Origin: Pseudomonas cremoris
GTDB lineage: Bacteria; Pseudomonadota; Gammaproteobacteria; Pseudomonadales; Pseudomonadaceae
Assembly (NCBI RefSeq): GCF_014230465.1
Contig: NZ_JAAXCY010000020.1
Span: 1-64,000, forward strand
DNA: 64,000 nucleotides
Reading direction: 5' to 3'
The stretch's first letter is position 1. Each line of letters opens with the position of its first letter. A model generated the notes under the pieces. That model did not search any database. It saw only the letters and a list, made by a program, of their open reading frames with translations, and was not told the origin of the DNA. Both the position numbers and the translations under genes were made by a program. Below are positions 25,623-35,100 of this stretch, one piece after another.

Positions 25623-26537
25623 ATGACCACGACCGCCCCGCTGCTCTACGTGCGTACCTCCATGCTCGATGTGGCCTATGAAGCCCACGGCCCCACGGAT
25701 GGCGCGCCGGTAATCCTGTTGCATGGTTTCCCCTATGACCCACGTGGCTACGACGCGATTGCGCCGGTGCTGGCCGAACAGGGCTATCGGATATTGGTGC
25801 CGTACCTGCGCGGTTATGGCCCGACGCGGTTTATCAACGAGCACGTGATGCGCTCCGGGCAGCAGGCGGCGTTGGCCAAGGACTTGCTGGACTTTATGGA
25901 TGCGCTGTCGATTCCCCAGGCCACCCTCGCCGGGTATGACTGGGGCGGACGCGCTGCGTGTATCGTCGCGGCGTTATGGCCAGAGCGGGTGCGTGGTTTG
26001 GTGACGGGGGATGGCTACAACATCCAGGACATCGCCAAGTCGCTCAAGCCCCGGGCGCCGGTGACTGAGCATCGGTTGTGGTACCAGTTCTACTTTCATA
26101 CCCAGCGCGGCGTAGACGGTTTGACCGCCAATCGCCGAGAGCTGTGTGAACTGTTGTGGTCGCTGTGGTCACCGTCCTGGGCCGAGGGGCCGGGCCTGTA
26201 TGGGCAGACCGCGCCGTCGTTCGATAACCCGGATTTTGTCGAGGTAGTGATTCACTCTTATCGCCACCGCTTTATGTACGCGCCGGGCGACCCGGCACTT
26301 GAAGCCATCGAGCAGGCACTGGCGCTGCAACCGGCGATTTCGGTGCCGAGTATTTCCCTGTGCGGCGCCGATGATGGCGTGGGCCCGCCGCCCGAGGAGG
26401 ATGACGACGTGGAGCACTTCAGCGGCTTCTATCGGCGCCGGGTGTTGCCCGGCGTCGGCCACAATATCCCGCAGGAAGCGCCTCAGGCCACGCTGGATGC
26501 GCTGCTGGAGTTGCTCGGCGAGAAGCGCTCGCGGTAG
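25623..26537 (+). CDS. Alpha/beta hydrolase with Asp nucleophile (epoxide hydrolase/haloalkane dehalogenase type)
   Basis: The 304-residue enzyme has an HGFPYD oxyanion region and a nucleophile elbow GYDWGG, in which Asp replaces the Ser of esterases, as in epoxide hydrolases and haloalkane dehalogenases. A late catalytic His is in GVGHNIPQEAP. Cytoplasmic and soluble. Its last 55 bases overlap the 3' end of the convergent GlxA-type gene. Confidence 0.85.
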   Translation: MTTTAPLLYVRTSMLDVAYEAHGPTDGAPVILLHGFPYDPRGYDAIAPVLAEQGYRILVPYLRGYGPTRFINEHVMRSGQQAALAKDLLDFMDALSIPQATLAGYDWGGRAACIVAALWPERVRGLVTGDGYNIQDIAKSLKPRAPVTEHRLWYQFYFHTQRGVDGLTANRRELCELLWSLWSPSWAEGPGLYGQTAPSFDNPDFVEVVIHSYRHRFMYAPGDPALEAIEQALALQPAISVPSISLCGADDGVGPPPEEDDDVEHFSGFYRRRVLPGVGHNIPQEAPQATLDALLELLGEKRSR

Positions 26538-27475
26538 GCCTGGGGCGTTACCGACAGGGCCCTTAAAAAGCTGCGGCGCAACGTCTCTTCACAACCAAAC
26601 CCGCATTGCACGGCGATGCGTTTAATCGATGCATTGCTGTCGGCGAGCTGCCGGCGTGCCGTTTCGACGCGGATCAGTTCGACGGCACGCGCCGGGGTTT
26701 GGCCTGTCTCGGCGCGGTAATGGCGCACAAAACTGCGCTCGCTCATGCCGCTCTGGGCGGCCAGGGTTGGGATGTTCAAATCCAACGTCAGGTGCTCGGC
26801 GATCCAGGCGTGGAGTTCGGCGAAGCGGCTGTCGCTCTTTTGCAGGGACAGGGTCACGCTGAATTGCGACTGGCCGCCGGGGCGCTTGAGGAACACCACC
26901 AAGTGCCGCGCCACTTCCAGGGCCACCGCACTGCCCAGGTCCTCTTCCACCAGGGCCAGGCACAGGTCGATACCGGCGGTGACGCCGGCCGAGGTCCATA
27001 CACTGCCTTGCTGGATAAAGATCGGGTTGGCCTCCACCGTCAGCGAGGGAAATTTGCGCGCCAGTTCCTCGCAGCGCGTCCAGTGGGTGGCCACGCGACG
27101 GCCGTCGAGCAGGCCGCTGGCGGCGAGCAGGAAGGCGCCGGTGCAGACTGACGTCATGCGCCGGGTGTGCTGGGCTTTCTCACGCACCCAATCCACCAGC
27201 TCCGGGTCTTCGGCGGCGCCGTATACCCCCCAGCCGCCGGCGATCACCAGGGTGTCGCAAGGTGTGTCGGCGGCGGGCAGCGGCTCGGCCACCAGCGCCA
27301 GGCCGGCAGAGGTCATCACCGGTTCGCTTTGCGCGGCGATCACCGAGACGGCATAGGGCAGCGGCTCACCGCGCTGACGGGCCAAGTCATTAGTGGAGGC
27401 GAACACTTGCAGCGGCCCGGTCACGTCGAGCACCTGGGCGTTGTTGAAAGCGAGTACGTGGATGATTCGCGGCAT
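26483..27475 (-). CDS. GlxA-type transcription regulator (DJ-1/PfpI plus AraC HTH)
   Basis: The 330-residue protein combines an N-terminal DJ-1/PfpI-like domain (TSVCTGAFLLAASGLLDGRRVATHW) and a C-terminal AraC HTH domain (LAAQSGMSERSFVRHYRAETGQTPARAVELIRVE, IAVQCGFGCEETLRRSF). The first domain is usually a ligand sensor in this family. The ATG at 27475 was preferred to a TTG further upstream. It is divergent by 90 bases from the DJ-1/isonitrile-hydratase-like gene, a common regulator-target arrangement. Confidence 0.88.
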   Translation of the reverse strand: MPRIIHVLAFNNAQVLDVTGPLQVFASTNDLARQRGEPLPYAVSVIAAQSEPVMTSAGLALVAEPLPAADTPCDTLVIAGGWGVYGAAEDPELVDWVREKAQHTRRMTSVCTGAFLLAASGLLDGRRVATHWTRCEELARKFPSLTVEANPIFIQQGSVWTSAGVTAGIDLCLALVEEDLGSAVALEVARHLVVFLKRPGGQSQFSVTLSLQKSDSRFAELHAWIAEHLTLDLNIPTLAAQSGMSERSFVRHYRAETGQTPARAVELIRVETARRQLADSNASIKRIAVQCGFGCEETLRRSFLRALSVTPQAYRERFSPSNSSSASSVA

Positions 27476-27565
27476 GATTGGCGTGATCTGTGGGCTCAAT
27501 GGCGTATTCGCCAAAGCCTAGGCCTCTACAGTGAACCCGTCCACCCCTTTATCGGAGCGCTATCC

Positions 27566-28246
27566 ATGACCTTGCAGATCGGCTTTGTGTTGTTCCCCGG
27601 CATCCAGCAACTGGACCTGACCGGCCCCTACGACGTGCTCGGTTCGCTGCCGGACGTGAAGTTGCACCTGGTGTGGAAAGACCTCGCGCCGATCACCTCA
27701 AGCACCGGCCTGGTGTTTACTCCGACCATGACCTACGCCGACTGCCCGTCGCTGGATGTGATCTGCGTACCCGGCGGTTCCGGGGTTGGCGCGTTGATGG
27801 AAGACCCACTGACCCTCGACTTCCTCAAGGCCCAGGCGCACACCGCGCGCTACGTGACCTCGGTGTGCACCGGCTCGCTGGTGCTGGGTGCAGCGGGCTT
27901 GCTGCGCGGACGCAAAGCCACGACCCACTGGGCGTATCACGACATGCTCGCCCCGCTCGGCGCGATCCCGGTGCAAGAACGCGTGGTGCGTGACGGCAAC
28001 CTGCTGACTGGCGGAGGTATCACTGCCGGTATCGACTTTGCCCTGACCCTGGCAGCGGAGTTGTACAGCGAAGCGACGGCGCAACTGGTGCAGTTGCAGA
28101 TTGAATACGCGCCGGCGCCGCCGTTTGATTCGGGCAGCCCGCAAACCGCGCCGTTGGCTGTTTTGGAAGAGGCTCGCAAGCGCACGGTGGAGTCGCGCAA
28201 AACCCGCGGCGAAATCGTCGCACGGGCAGCCGCGCGCCTGGGCTGA
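27566..28246 (+). CDS. inhA: DJ-1/PfpI family isonitrile hydratase-like protein
   Basis: The 226-residue protein matches isonitrile hydratase InhA of Pseudomonas putida in length and style: IGFVLFPGIQQLDLTGPYDVL at the start and the nucleophilic Cys in TSVCTGSLVLGAAGLLRGRKATTHW. InhA converts isonitriles to N-formamides. Other DJ-1-like activities (glyoxalase, amidase) are possible. The ATG follows CGGAG. A longer frame upstream overlaps the divergent regulator and is not supported. Confidence 0.78.
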   Translation: MTLQIGFVLFPGIQQLDLTGPYDVLGSLPDVKLHLVWKDLAPITSSTGLVFTPTMTYADCPSLDVICVPGGSGVGALMEDPLTLDFLKAQAHTARYVTSVCTGSLVLGAAGLLRGRKATTHWAYHDMLAPLGAIPVQERVVRDGNLLTGGGITAGIDFALTLAAELYSEATAQLVQLQIEYAPAPPFDSGSPQTAPLAVLEEARKRTVESRKTRGEIVARAAARLG

Positions 28247-28260
28247 CAATACAAAACCTT

Positions 28261-28348
28261 GTGGGAGCGGGCTTGCTCGCGAATGCGGTGGATCAGTCAA
28301 CATCTTCAGTGACTGACACCGCGCGTTCGCGAGCAAGCCCGCTCCCAC
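28261..28348. repeat. REPIN (paired inverted REP elements)
   Basis: GTGGGAGCGGGCTTGCTCGCG at one end and its inverse complement at the other enclose a short imperfectly palindromic spacer. This is the P. fluorescens-group REP doublet and could also terminate transcription of the upstream gene. Confidence 0.88.
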
Positions 28349-28407
28349 CTTTTGAACTGAGACCGACACAAAAATCGGCCGGTTCCAAGATCGCCATCGC
28401 CGGTCAT

Positions 28408-29037
28408 TCAGGTGGGACGTGACATCACCGCCAGCCGCACCGCCAACACCATCAACACCGTCGCCAACCCCCACTTCTGCAGCCAGGCGCTTTTCGAGCG
28501 ACGGGCAAAAAACCGGCTCAACGCACCACCAAAGCCCCCCAGCACCCCGTGAAACACAGTGGCGATCACGGTTAACACACCACCGAGCACCATCAGTTGC
28601 ACAGCAATCGACCCCGCCTCCGGCCGCACGAACTGCGGCAAAAACACCACAAAAAACAGCAACGCCTTGGGGTTGAGCAGACTGTTGAGCATGGCTTGCA
28701 GAAACACCCGGCCCAAGGGCACGCGGTTGACGTGGGCAGTGTCCATCCCCGGCTTTTTCTGCAGGGTCTTGAACACCAGCCACAGCAAATAGACCACCCC
28801 CGCATACCGGATCAGGTCAAAAGACGGCGGCCAACTGGCAACCAGCGCCGTCACCCCCGTGGCGGTCAATGCCGTCAGCAGCAGGTCGGCCACGCTGATG
28901 CCCAAGGCTGAGGCCATGCCACCGCGCCAGCCGTGGGTCACGCCATGGCTGATCACAAAGGCCATGTTTGGCCCCGGCGATAGCAGCAACAGTAAAACAG
29001 CGCCGGAAAAAACCGCCAGGGTCGCCAGGTCGATCAT
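28408..29037 (-). CDS. LysE/RhtB family amino-acid exporter
   Basis: The 209-residue membrane protein has about six hydrophobic segments with LysE features: LLLLLSPGPNMAFVISHGVTHGWRGGMASALGI at the N-terminus and LNSLLNPKALLFFVVFLPQFV in the middle. Family members export amino acids or derivatives. The ATG at 29037 with GGAAGG upstream gives the standard family length; longer frames were rejected. Confidence 0.88.
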   Translation of the reverse strand: MIDLATLAVFSGAVLLLLLSPGPNMAFVISHGVTHGWRGGMASALGISVADLLLTALTATGVTALVASWPPSFDLIRYAGVVYLLWLVFKTLQKKPGMDTAHVNRVPLGRVFLQAMLNSLLNPKALLFFVVFLPQFVRPEAGSIAVQLMVLGGVLTVIATVFHGVLGGFGGALSRFFARRSKSAWLQKWGLATVLMVLAVRLAVMSRPT

Positions 29038-29150
29038 GCTCAAGCCTTCCATGGTTAAAGCCCGCAGATTAAACAGCGCCTGCCGGGGGTACAAAAAATT
29101 GTGCTGGATACATTGCTCGACGGTAATTGCTCATTGCCAGGATCAGCGAC

Positions 29151-29169
29151 TAGAATGCGAAACATTATC
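29151..29169 (+). promoter_or_regulatory. Candidate Fur box before the second ECF sigma gene
   Basis: TAGAATGCGAAACATTATC matches the 19-base Fur consensus at 14 positions and lies 27 bases before the sigma-factor start. Confidence 0.5.
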
Positions 29170-29196
29170 AATTAAGACTGTTGCGCCAGGATGCCC

Positions 29197-29712
29197 ATGT
29201 CGAGCGACCACCCACTGGACCATGCCGCTATCGGCCAGCTTTACCATGCCCATCACTCCTGGCTGCGGGGCTGGTTGAGCCGGCGCACCGGTTGTCGCGA
29301 GCATGCCGCCGACCTGGCCCAGGAAACCTTTGTGCGCCTGCTCAATGCGCGCAAGCAGCAGGCATTGCTGCAACCCCGCGCCTACCTGAGCAGCATCGCC
29401 CGCAGTTTGATGATCGACCAATACCGGCGCCGAGAGCTTGAGCGCGCCTACCTCGAAAGCCTGGCCCACTTCCCACAGGTTGAAGTGCCGTCGGAAGAAA
29501 CCCGACTGCTGATCCTCGACAGCCTGGAGCGCATCGACCGTCTGCTCGACCAGCTCAAGCCTCGCGTTCGCGAAGCCTTCTTGCTGGCGCAACTGGATGG
29601 CCTGACCTGCGCGCAAATCGCCCTGCGCCTGGGTGTGTCCAAGGCCACCGTGGAGCGCGACCTGTCCAAAGCCCTGCACGCCTGCTATCGGTTGCGTTAT
29701 GCCGAACGTTGA
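29197..29712 (+). CDS. FecI-type ECF sigma factor (second iron module)
   Basis: This 171-residue ECF sigma factor has region 2 (AADLAQETFVRLLNARK, RAYLSSIARSLMIDQYRRRELE) and region 4 (LKPRVREAFLLAQLDGLTCAQIALRLGVSKATVERDLSKAL), the layout of iron-starvation sigma factors. The ATG at 29197 is better spaced from AGGAT than the ATG at 29191. The FecR gene overlaps its end by 14 bases. It should activate the receptor gene at 30755 and is itself probably Fur-repressed. Confidence 0.92.
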   Translation: MSSDHPLDHAAIGQLYHAHHSWLRGWLSRRTGCREHAADLAQETFVRLLNARKQQALLQPRAYLSSIARSLMIDQYRRRELERAYLESLAHFPQVEVPSEETRLLILDSLERIDRLLDQLKPRVREAFLLAQLDGLTCAQIALRLGVSKATVERDLSKALHACYRLRYAER

Positions 29713-30649
29713 CCAGCGCCTGGTGGACCAGGCCATCCAGTGGATGATCAAGCTGCGCTTCAATGTGGCCGACGACGCTAGCACCGCCGCGTTTGAACGC
29801 TGGTTGCAGGCCAGCGCCGAACACCAGCAGGTGTGGCAGCGGGTGGCGACGATGAATGACGATTTCAATCACTTGCCGGCGCAGGTCGGGCGCCACACCC
29901 TCAACGGCGCGCGGCAACGCACCAGTCGTCGGGAGAGTTTGAAGCTGCTGGGGGTGTTTGCGGGTGCCGCAGGGCTGGCCTGGCTGGGCCGCGACTACAC
30001 GCCCCTGCCCGCCCTGATGGCCGACTACCGCACCGTTACCGGCGAACGACGCTGGGTGGCATTAAACGACGGCAGCAAGATCCAGCTCAACAGCGCCAGC
30101 GCCATCGACACCGCATTCAGCAGCGAGCGGCGCCTGGTGCACCTGCTTCAAGGCGAGATGCTGGTGAATACCGGCGCCGACAGCCGTCCCTTCTGGGTGC
30201 AAACCCGCGACGGCTACCTGCGCACCCTCGGCACACGCCTTCTGGTACGCGAAGAAGCCCAAGGCACGTTGCTGGCGGTGCAGCAAGGCACCGCGGCGTT
30301 GTTTGCCGACCGTCACGACGCCAACGCCCGCCAAGTGATCAGGCCCGGAGAGTCGGTACTGTTCGCGCGCGGCAGCATTCGCCCGGCCCTCGCCAACGGC
30401 CTTGACCCCTGGGCCTGGAGCGACGGCGTGATCAGTGCCCACAACATGCGCCTGGACGATTTCCTGGCCGAACTGGGCCGCTACCGCAACGGCCTGCTGC
30501 GCTGTAGCGAAGCGGTGGCCGGCCTGCGAGTCTCAGGCACGTATCAGTTGGACGATACCGACCAGGTCCTCGGCCTCGTAGCGCAATCACTCAACGTCGA
30601 CGTCACTTACCGCAGCCGCTATTGGGTCACCGTCAGCCCGCGCGTTTAA
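29699..30649 (+). CDS. FecR-type anti-sigma factor (second iron module)
   Basis: The 316-residue regulator has the N-terminal DUF4880-like part (DQAIQWMIKLRFN...FERWLQ), a twin-arginine motif SRRESLK (residues 76-82) running into one membrane helix, and a periplasmic FecR domain (ALNDGSKIQLNSASAI, LGTRLLV). A C-terminal receptor-interacting part ends in YWVTVSPRV. It would hold the upstream sigma factor until the downstream receptor signals ligand. The ATG overlaps the sigma gene. Confidence 0.9.
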   Translation: MPNVDQRLVDQAIQWMIKLRFNVADDASTAAFERWLQASAEHQQVWQRVATMNDDFNHLPAQVGRHTLNGARQRTSRRESLKLLGVFAGAAGLAWLGRDYTPLPALMADYRTVTGERRWVALNDGSKIQLNSASAIDTAFSSERRLVHLLQGEMLVNTGADSRPFWVQTRDGYLRTLGTRLLVREEAQGTLLAVQQGTAALFADRHDANARQVIRPGESVLFARGSIRPALANGLDPWAWSDGVISAHNMRLDDFLAELGRYRNGLLRCSEAVAGLRVSGTYQLDDTDQVLGLVAQSLNVDVTYRSRYWVTVSPRV

Positions 30650-30662
30650 TGTATCGAAAATA

Positions 30663-30681
30663 AATGAGGTGAATTCTCATT
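30663..30681 (+). promoter_or_regulatory. Fur-like palindrome before the second-module receptor
   Basis: AATGAG-N7-CTCATT is a 19-base inverted repeat between the anti-sigma and receptor genes, in the position of a Fur site or ECF-controlled operator. Confidence 0.45.
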
Positions 30682-30754
30682 GCCGCTCGACCTGTAAGGA
30701 AAGGCCGATCAACAGGCCGGTTCTGTTCACTTCTTTCAGGAGCACCCCGCGGTC

Positions 30755-33241
30755 ATGCAAGCGTTTCCCTCCCAACGTTCCCCCCTCAAGCGCGCGGTGC
30801 AGGCCGCCCTGCTCGGCGCCTGCCTGAGCGGCGGCGCAGTGCCATTGGCCGTAATGGCCGACACAGCCGCCAGTGACACCCAGGCCCGCAGTTGGACCAT
30901 CGCCCCCGGCTCCTTGGCCAACGCGCTGGACCAGTTCGCCCGCCAGGCCGGCGTCAGCCTGTCGTACGACGCCAGCAGCGTGGCCGGCAAGACCAGCCCA
31001 GGCCTGAGCGGCAACTTCGACCGCCAGCAGGCCCTCGGCGAGTTGTTGCGCGGCCAGGGCCTGCAAGCCCAGCGCCAGGGCGACAGCACCTGGCTGTTGC
31101 TGCCACAAGTAGCCGACACCGGCGCACTGAACCTGGGCGCCACCACGATCACCGGCGACCGCTTGGGGGCCACCACCGAGGGCACCGGGTCCTACACCAC
31201 CGGCGCGGTAACCATCGGCAAAGGCGAACACAGCCTGCGGGAAACCCCGCAGTCGGTCAGCGTGATGACCCGTCAATTGATGGACGACCAGAACCTCACC
31301 ACCATCGATGACGTGATGGAACGTACGCCCGGCATCACCAGCTACGAGTCGCCCATGGGCGGCAAGTATTTCTATTCCCGTGGTTTCAAGATGCTCGGGC
31401 AGTACCAGTACGATGGCGTACCCCTGGACATGGGCAAGGACTACGCCCAAGCCGACAGTTTCAGCGCCAACATGGCAATTTATGACCGGGTGGAAGTGCT
31501 CAAGGGTGCGGCCGGCATGCTCAAGGGCGCCGGCACCGCCAGCGGCGCGGTGAATTTCGTGCGCAAGCGGCCCCAGGCCAAGCCCACCACCAGCCTATCG
31601 TTGTCGGCCGGCACCTGGGACAACTACCGCGCCGATGTCGATACCGGCGGCCCCTTGAACGACAGCGGCACCGTGCGCGGTCGTGCCGCGATCAGCCAGC
31701 AGGATCGCGGCTCGTACATGGACATTGCCAAGCGCAAGGACCAGGCGTTCTATGGCGCCCTGGACTTCGACCTGAGCCCGGACACCACCCTGGGCGTTGG
31801 CGCCAGCTACGAAGATGTCGACGCCACCCCATGCTGGGGCGGCCTGCCGCGCTACGCCGACGGCAAAAGCGCCCACCTCAGCCGCTCGACGTGCCTGGGC
31901 CAGGCGTGGAACGACTGGCAAAGCCGACGCACCACGTTTTTTGTCGACCTCACCCAGCAGCTCAACGAGGACTGGAAACTCAAGGTCGCCGCCGTGCACA
32001 GCCGCAACCTGCAAGACACCAAGTACGCCGCCAGCGAAGGCACCATCAACTACGGCGACCCGGCGCCAACGGCCCTCTCCTATGCCGCGTTGATGGACTA
32101 CGACCACCGCGACTATGGCCTCGACGCCTACCTGGACGGCAAGTTCGAAGCCTTCGGCCTGCAGCACGAATTGATCCTCGGCGCCAACGGCAGCCGTGGC
32201 ACCCAGGACGACGTGTATGCGATCCAGAACCTGCCCACGCGCCAGGGCATCTACACCCCCAACCACCATATGCCTGAGCCGGCCGACAACACCTTCTGGC
32301 CGAACATGTACCGCGGCAGCACGATCAAGGAAACCGCCACTCAATACGGCACCTACGCCACACTGCGCCTGCGCCTGGCCGAACCGCTGATGTTCATTGT
32401 GGGCAGCCGCGTGAGCTGGTACGAAAACCGTCGCCAGTCCTACAGCCTGGGTTGGGGCGAATGGTCGTTGCAGGACGCACGCTCGAAGGAAACCGGTGAG
32501 GTCACACCGTTCGCCGCACTGATCTACGACCTCAACGAGCACCTGTCGGTGTACGCCAGCTACGCGGATATCTTCCAGCCGCAAAGCGCCTACGCCACCG
32601 CCGACGGTGCGCCGCTCAAGCCGAAAGTCGGTGACAACTACGAGTTGGGCATCAAGGGCGATTGGTTCGACGGGCGCCTGAACAGCTCCCTGGCACTGTT
32701 CCGCGCCCTCGAGAAAAACGGTGCCGAAACCGACTTCACCCGCCTCTGCTCCACCTCCGCCGATGGCTTTTGCTATACCGACACCGGCAAGGTGCGGGCC
32801 CAAGGCGTGGAGGCCGAAGTCAGCGGCGAACTGCTCGAACGCCTGCAGGTGTTCGGCGGCTACACCTATACCCAGACAAAAGCCCTGAAGACCATCGACA
32901 GCAAGATCGAAGGCGGCTCCTCCAACACCTACGTGCCTCGGCACATGCTGCGGCTATGGGGTGACTACCAGCTCGACGGCGCTCTGTCGAAATGGAGCGT
33001 AGGCACCGGCGTCAATGCCCAAAGCAGTAACTACCGCATGCAGACCATCAAGCTGGAACAGCCCGGCTACGCGGTGTGGAGCGCTCGCCTGGCCTATCGC
33101 CTGGATGACACCTGGACCGTGGCGCTCAATGGCAACAATTTGTTCGATAAAAGCTATTACAACACCGTCGGTACAGCATCCTGGGGCAACTTCTACGGTG
33201 AGCCGCGCAATTTCACGGTTAGTTTGAAAGGCAACTTCTGA
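30755..33241 (+). CDS. TonB-dependent siderophore receptor with signalling domain (FpvA/FhuE-like)
   Basis: This 828-residue outer-membrane receptor has a signal peptide, an STN domain (WTIAPGSLANALDQFARQAGVSLSYDASSVAGKTSPGLSG), a plug with LRETPQSVSVMTRQLMDD and VEVLKGAAGMLKGAGTASGAVNFVRKRP, and a 22-strand-type barrel ending NFTVSLKGNF. The plug style is that of FpvA/FhuE/FoxA receptors for hydroxamate siderophores or pyoverdine. Co-location with sigma and FecR genes and the STN domain make it a self-inducing signalling receptor. The precise ligand cannot be read from sequence. A hairpin terminator follows. Confidence 0.9.
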   Translation: MQAFPSQRSPLKRAVQAALLGACLSGGAVPLAVMADTAASDTQARSWTIAPGSLANALDQFARQAGVSLSYDASSVAGKTSPGLSGNFDRQQALGELLRGQGLQAQRQGDSTWLLLPQVADTGALNLGATTITGDRLGATTEGTGSYTTGAVTIGKGEHSLRETPQSVSVMTRQLMDDQNLTTIDDVMERTPGITSYESPMGGKYFYSRGFKMLGQYQYDGVPLDMGKDYAQADSFSANMAIYDRVEVLKGAAGMLKGAGTASGAVNFVRKRPQAKPTTSLSLSAGTWDNYRADVDTGGPLNDSGTVRGRAAISQQDRGSYMDIAKRKDQAFYGALDFDLSPDTTLGVGASYEDVDATPCWGGLPRYADGKSAHLSRSTCLGQAWNDWQSRRTTFFVDLTQQLNEDWKLKVAAVHSRNLQDTKYAASEGTINYGDPAPTALSYAALMDYDHRDYGLDAYLDGKFEAFGLQHELILGANGSRGTQDDVYAIQNLPTRQGIYTPNHHMPEPADNTFWPNMYRGSTIKETATQYGTYATLRLRLAEPLMFIVGSRVSWYENRRQSYSLGWGEWSLQDARSKETGEVTPFAALIYDLNEHLSVYASYADIFQPQSAYATADGAPLKPKVGDNYELGIKGDWFDGRLNSSLALFRALEKNGAETDFTRLCSTSADGFCYTDTGKVRAQGVEAEVSGELLERLQVFGGYTYTQTKALKTIDSKIEGGSSNTYVPRHMLRLWGDYQLDGALSKWSVGTGVNAQSSNYRMQTIKLEQPGYAVWSARLAYRLDDTWTVALNGNNLFDKSYYNTVGTASWGNFYGEPRNFTVSLKGNF

Positions 33242-33256
33242 TTCTACGAAAGCCCC

Positions 33257-33287
33257 GGTGGCAGGGCACTAAGTGCGCCTTGCCACC
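33257..33287 (+). terminator. Terminator hairpin after the second-module receptor
   Basis: GGTGGCAGGGC pairs with GCCTTGCCACC (one G-T pair) around a nine-base loop, followed by TTCTTGTC, 16 bases after the receptor stop. Confidence 0.65.
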
Positions 33288-33660
33288 TTCTTGTCGCCCC
33301 CCTTTCCTGCCTCTTGTGGAAAAAGGTTTTTTCTTTATGCAGGAAAAATCTCACATTTGTTCCTACACTCCAAAACACACCCCATAACCGAGTGTCCGGA
33401 CAAGGAATGTCAATAAAATGCCGCAAAAAAGACTGATTAACCTGTCTAGCATGCCGCCTCCGCACCATCGTCAATTCATTGACAAAGCACATTAAGGGGA
33501 CACTCCTTTAGTCACTACCCCCGCAAATTCCCTTGGGTTAGATAGGTAATTGCGTATTACCCAGAGCAGCCGTAGTTCGACTTTCCCCCTATAAAGCAGC
33601 CTACCGCCTTATAGAGGAAACAACCGAGCAGTGAGTCTGGAGTGCAATGAGGGATGTTTT
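33288..33660 (+). promoter_or_regulatory. Long gene-free leader region before pslA
   Basis: About 370 bases without a gene precede the psl operon and must contain its promoter and an untranslated leader. Several GGA motifs are visible (for example ACAAGGAATGT at 33400-33410 and the one overlapping the pslA ribosome site), consistent with control by RsmA/CsrA. I could not place a confident -35/-10 pair. A GTG at 33631 in frame with pslA is not supported as a start. Confidence 0.5.
33650..33657 (+). promoter_or_regulatory. RsmA/CsrA-type binding motif overlapping the pslA ribosome site
   Basis: AGGGATGT fits the ANGGANGU core and includes the only ribosome-binding purines before the pslA ATG at 33661. 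In P. aeruginosa RsmA represses psl translation by binding the pslA leader, so this is a plausible equivalent. Confidence 0.55.
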
Positions 33661-35100
33661 ATGCGAGAGAAGTCGTCCGTCGATAGCTTGTTTTTAACGC
33701 GTGCCGGTTTTGTTGAGTTTTTTGTTGTCTTCGTCAAATTCATTCATGGCCTGAGTGCCATTCTGCCCCCGTTGGTCCTGGTGTTTTTCATCGACCCGAT
33801 GGAGCCCGCGCTGCGCCCTCACTTCCTTGGGCTGCTGCTGTTTTTCGCGGTCCTGACCATCATTCTGTTCCAGGCGCTGGGCATTTACTCCGAAGAGCTG
33901 TTCAGCAACCGCCTGCGCCTGAAAACCAAGGTCAAGGCCTGGTCGGCGGCGTTTTGCATCCTGCTGTTTATGTACCAGATCCTGCAGATGTTCCCCCAAC
34001 TGACCCCACGTAACCTGGCGGTGTGGTACGTCTTCAGCCTGGCGCTGTTTTGCGTGGAGCGCCTGGTGATGCTGCGCCTCTATCGCAACCTGATGCGCAA
34101 GGGCAAATACCTGCAACGCACAGTCATCCTGGGCTTTACCGACACTGCCGTGCATGTTGCCGATCACCTGCAGCGCAATGGTGACATTCGCTCCGGCCTG
34201 ATCGGTTTTATCGACGACCGCACCGAACGCATCCCCAAGGAGCTGAGCAACCTGCCCTTGCTCGGCAACTCCCGTGACCTGGAAAAACTGATCCGCGCCG
34301 AACAGGTCAACCAAGTGATGATCTGCCTGCCCTGGGCCGCCGAGCAGCGTATTCACGGGTTGGTCAATCGCCTGCGGCAGATGTCGGTGAATGTGATGCT
34401 GGTGCCCGACATGGCGGCCCTGCGCTACGGCCACAGCAAGATCACCGATGTGGGCGGCATCCTGATGTTCAACACCTCGCAACTGCCACTGCGCGGATGG
34501 TCGCCAGTGATCAAGCGCCTGGAGGATTTGTTGCTGGCCAGTCTGGCGTTGGTGGCGTTGTCGCCGGTGATGCTGGCAACGGCCATTGCGATCAAGCTCG
34601 ACTCCAAGGGTCCGGTGCTGTTTCGCCAGAACCGCTATGGCTACAACGACAACGAAATCCGCGTGTTCAAGTTCCGCTCGATGTTCACCGACCAGAGCGA
34701 CTTCACCGCCGAACGCCAGACCACCCGCCAGGACCCGCGCATCACGCGTGTAGGCCGCATCATCCGCAAGACCAGCATCGACGAACTGCCGCAGCTGTTC
34801 AACGTGCTGCTGGGCAATATGTCGATGGTCGGGCCACGTCCCCACGCTACGGCAACCAAGGCCGCAGGCATTCCTTTCGAGGTGGCGGTGAGCGAATACA
34901 GCTCGCGGCACCGGGTAAAACCAGGCATCACCGGCTGGGCGCAAATCAACGGGTACCGGGGCGAGACCGACACCCTCTACAAGATCCAGAAACGTGTCGA
35001 GTACGACCTGGAGTACATCTCCAAGTGGTCGGTGTGGTTTGACTTGTACATCGTCTTCATGACGGTTCCGGCCGTCCTGTCCACCAAGGAGGTCTATTGA
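33661..35100 (+). CDS. pslA: PslA: initiating undecaprenyl-phosphate sugar-1-phosphate transferase
   Basis: The 479-residue membrane protein has four to five N-terminal transmembrane helices, a CoA-binding-like Rossmann part ([16 protein letters not shown]) and a C-terminal bacterial sugar-transferase domain. That domain carries [64 protein letters not shown] and [19 protein letters not shown]. It transfers the first sugar phosphate to the lipid carrier. Length matches P. aeruginosa PslA. The ATG at 33661 is preceded by GAGGGA. It heads a 12-gene operon, and the pslB ATG overlaps its stop. Confidence 0.92.
   Translation: MREKSSVDSLFLTRAGFVEFFVVFVKFIHGLSAILPPLVLVFFIDPMEPALRPHFLGLLLFFAVLTIILFQALGIYSEELFSNRLRLKTKVKAWSAAFCILLFMYQILQMFPQLTPRNLAVWYVFSLALFCVERLVMLRLYRNLMRKGKYLQRTVILGFTDTAVHVADHLQRNGDIRSGLIGFIDDRTERIPKELSNLPLLGNSRDLEKLIRAEQVNQVMICLPWAAEQRIHGLVNRLRQMSVNVMLVPDMAALRYGHSKITDVGGILMFNTSQLPLRGWSPVIKRLEDLLLASLALVALSPVMLATAIAIKLDSKGPVLFRQNRYGYNDNEIRVFKFRSMFTDQSDFTAERQTTRQDPRITRVGRIIRKTSIDELPQLFNVLLGNMSMVGPRPHATATKAAGIPFEVAVSEYSSRHRVKPGITGWAQINGYRGETDTLYKIQKRVEYDLEYISKWSVWFDLYIVFMTVPAVLSTKEVY

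Noticed and set aside
28247..28407. Possible small RNA or CRISPR-like repeat
   Set aside because: The repeated arms are the two halves of one REPIN, not regularly spaced repeats with unique spacers.
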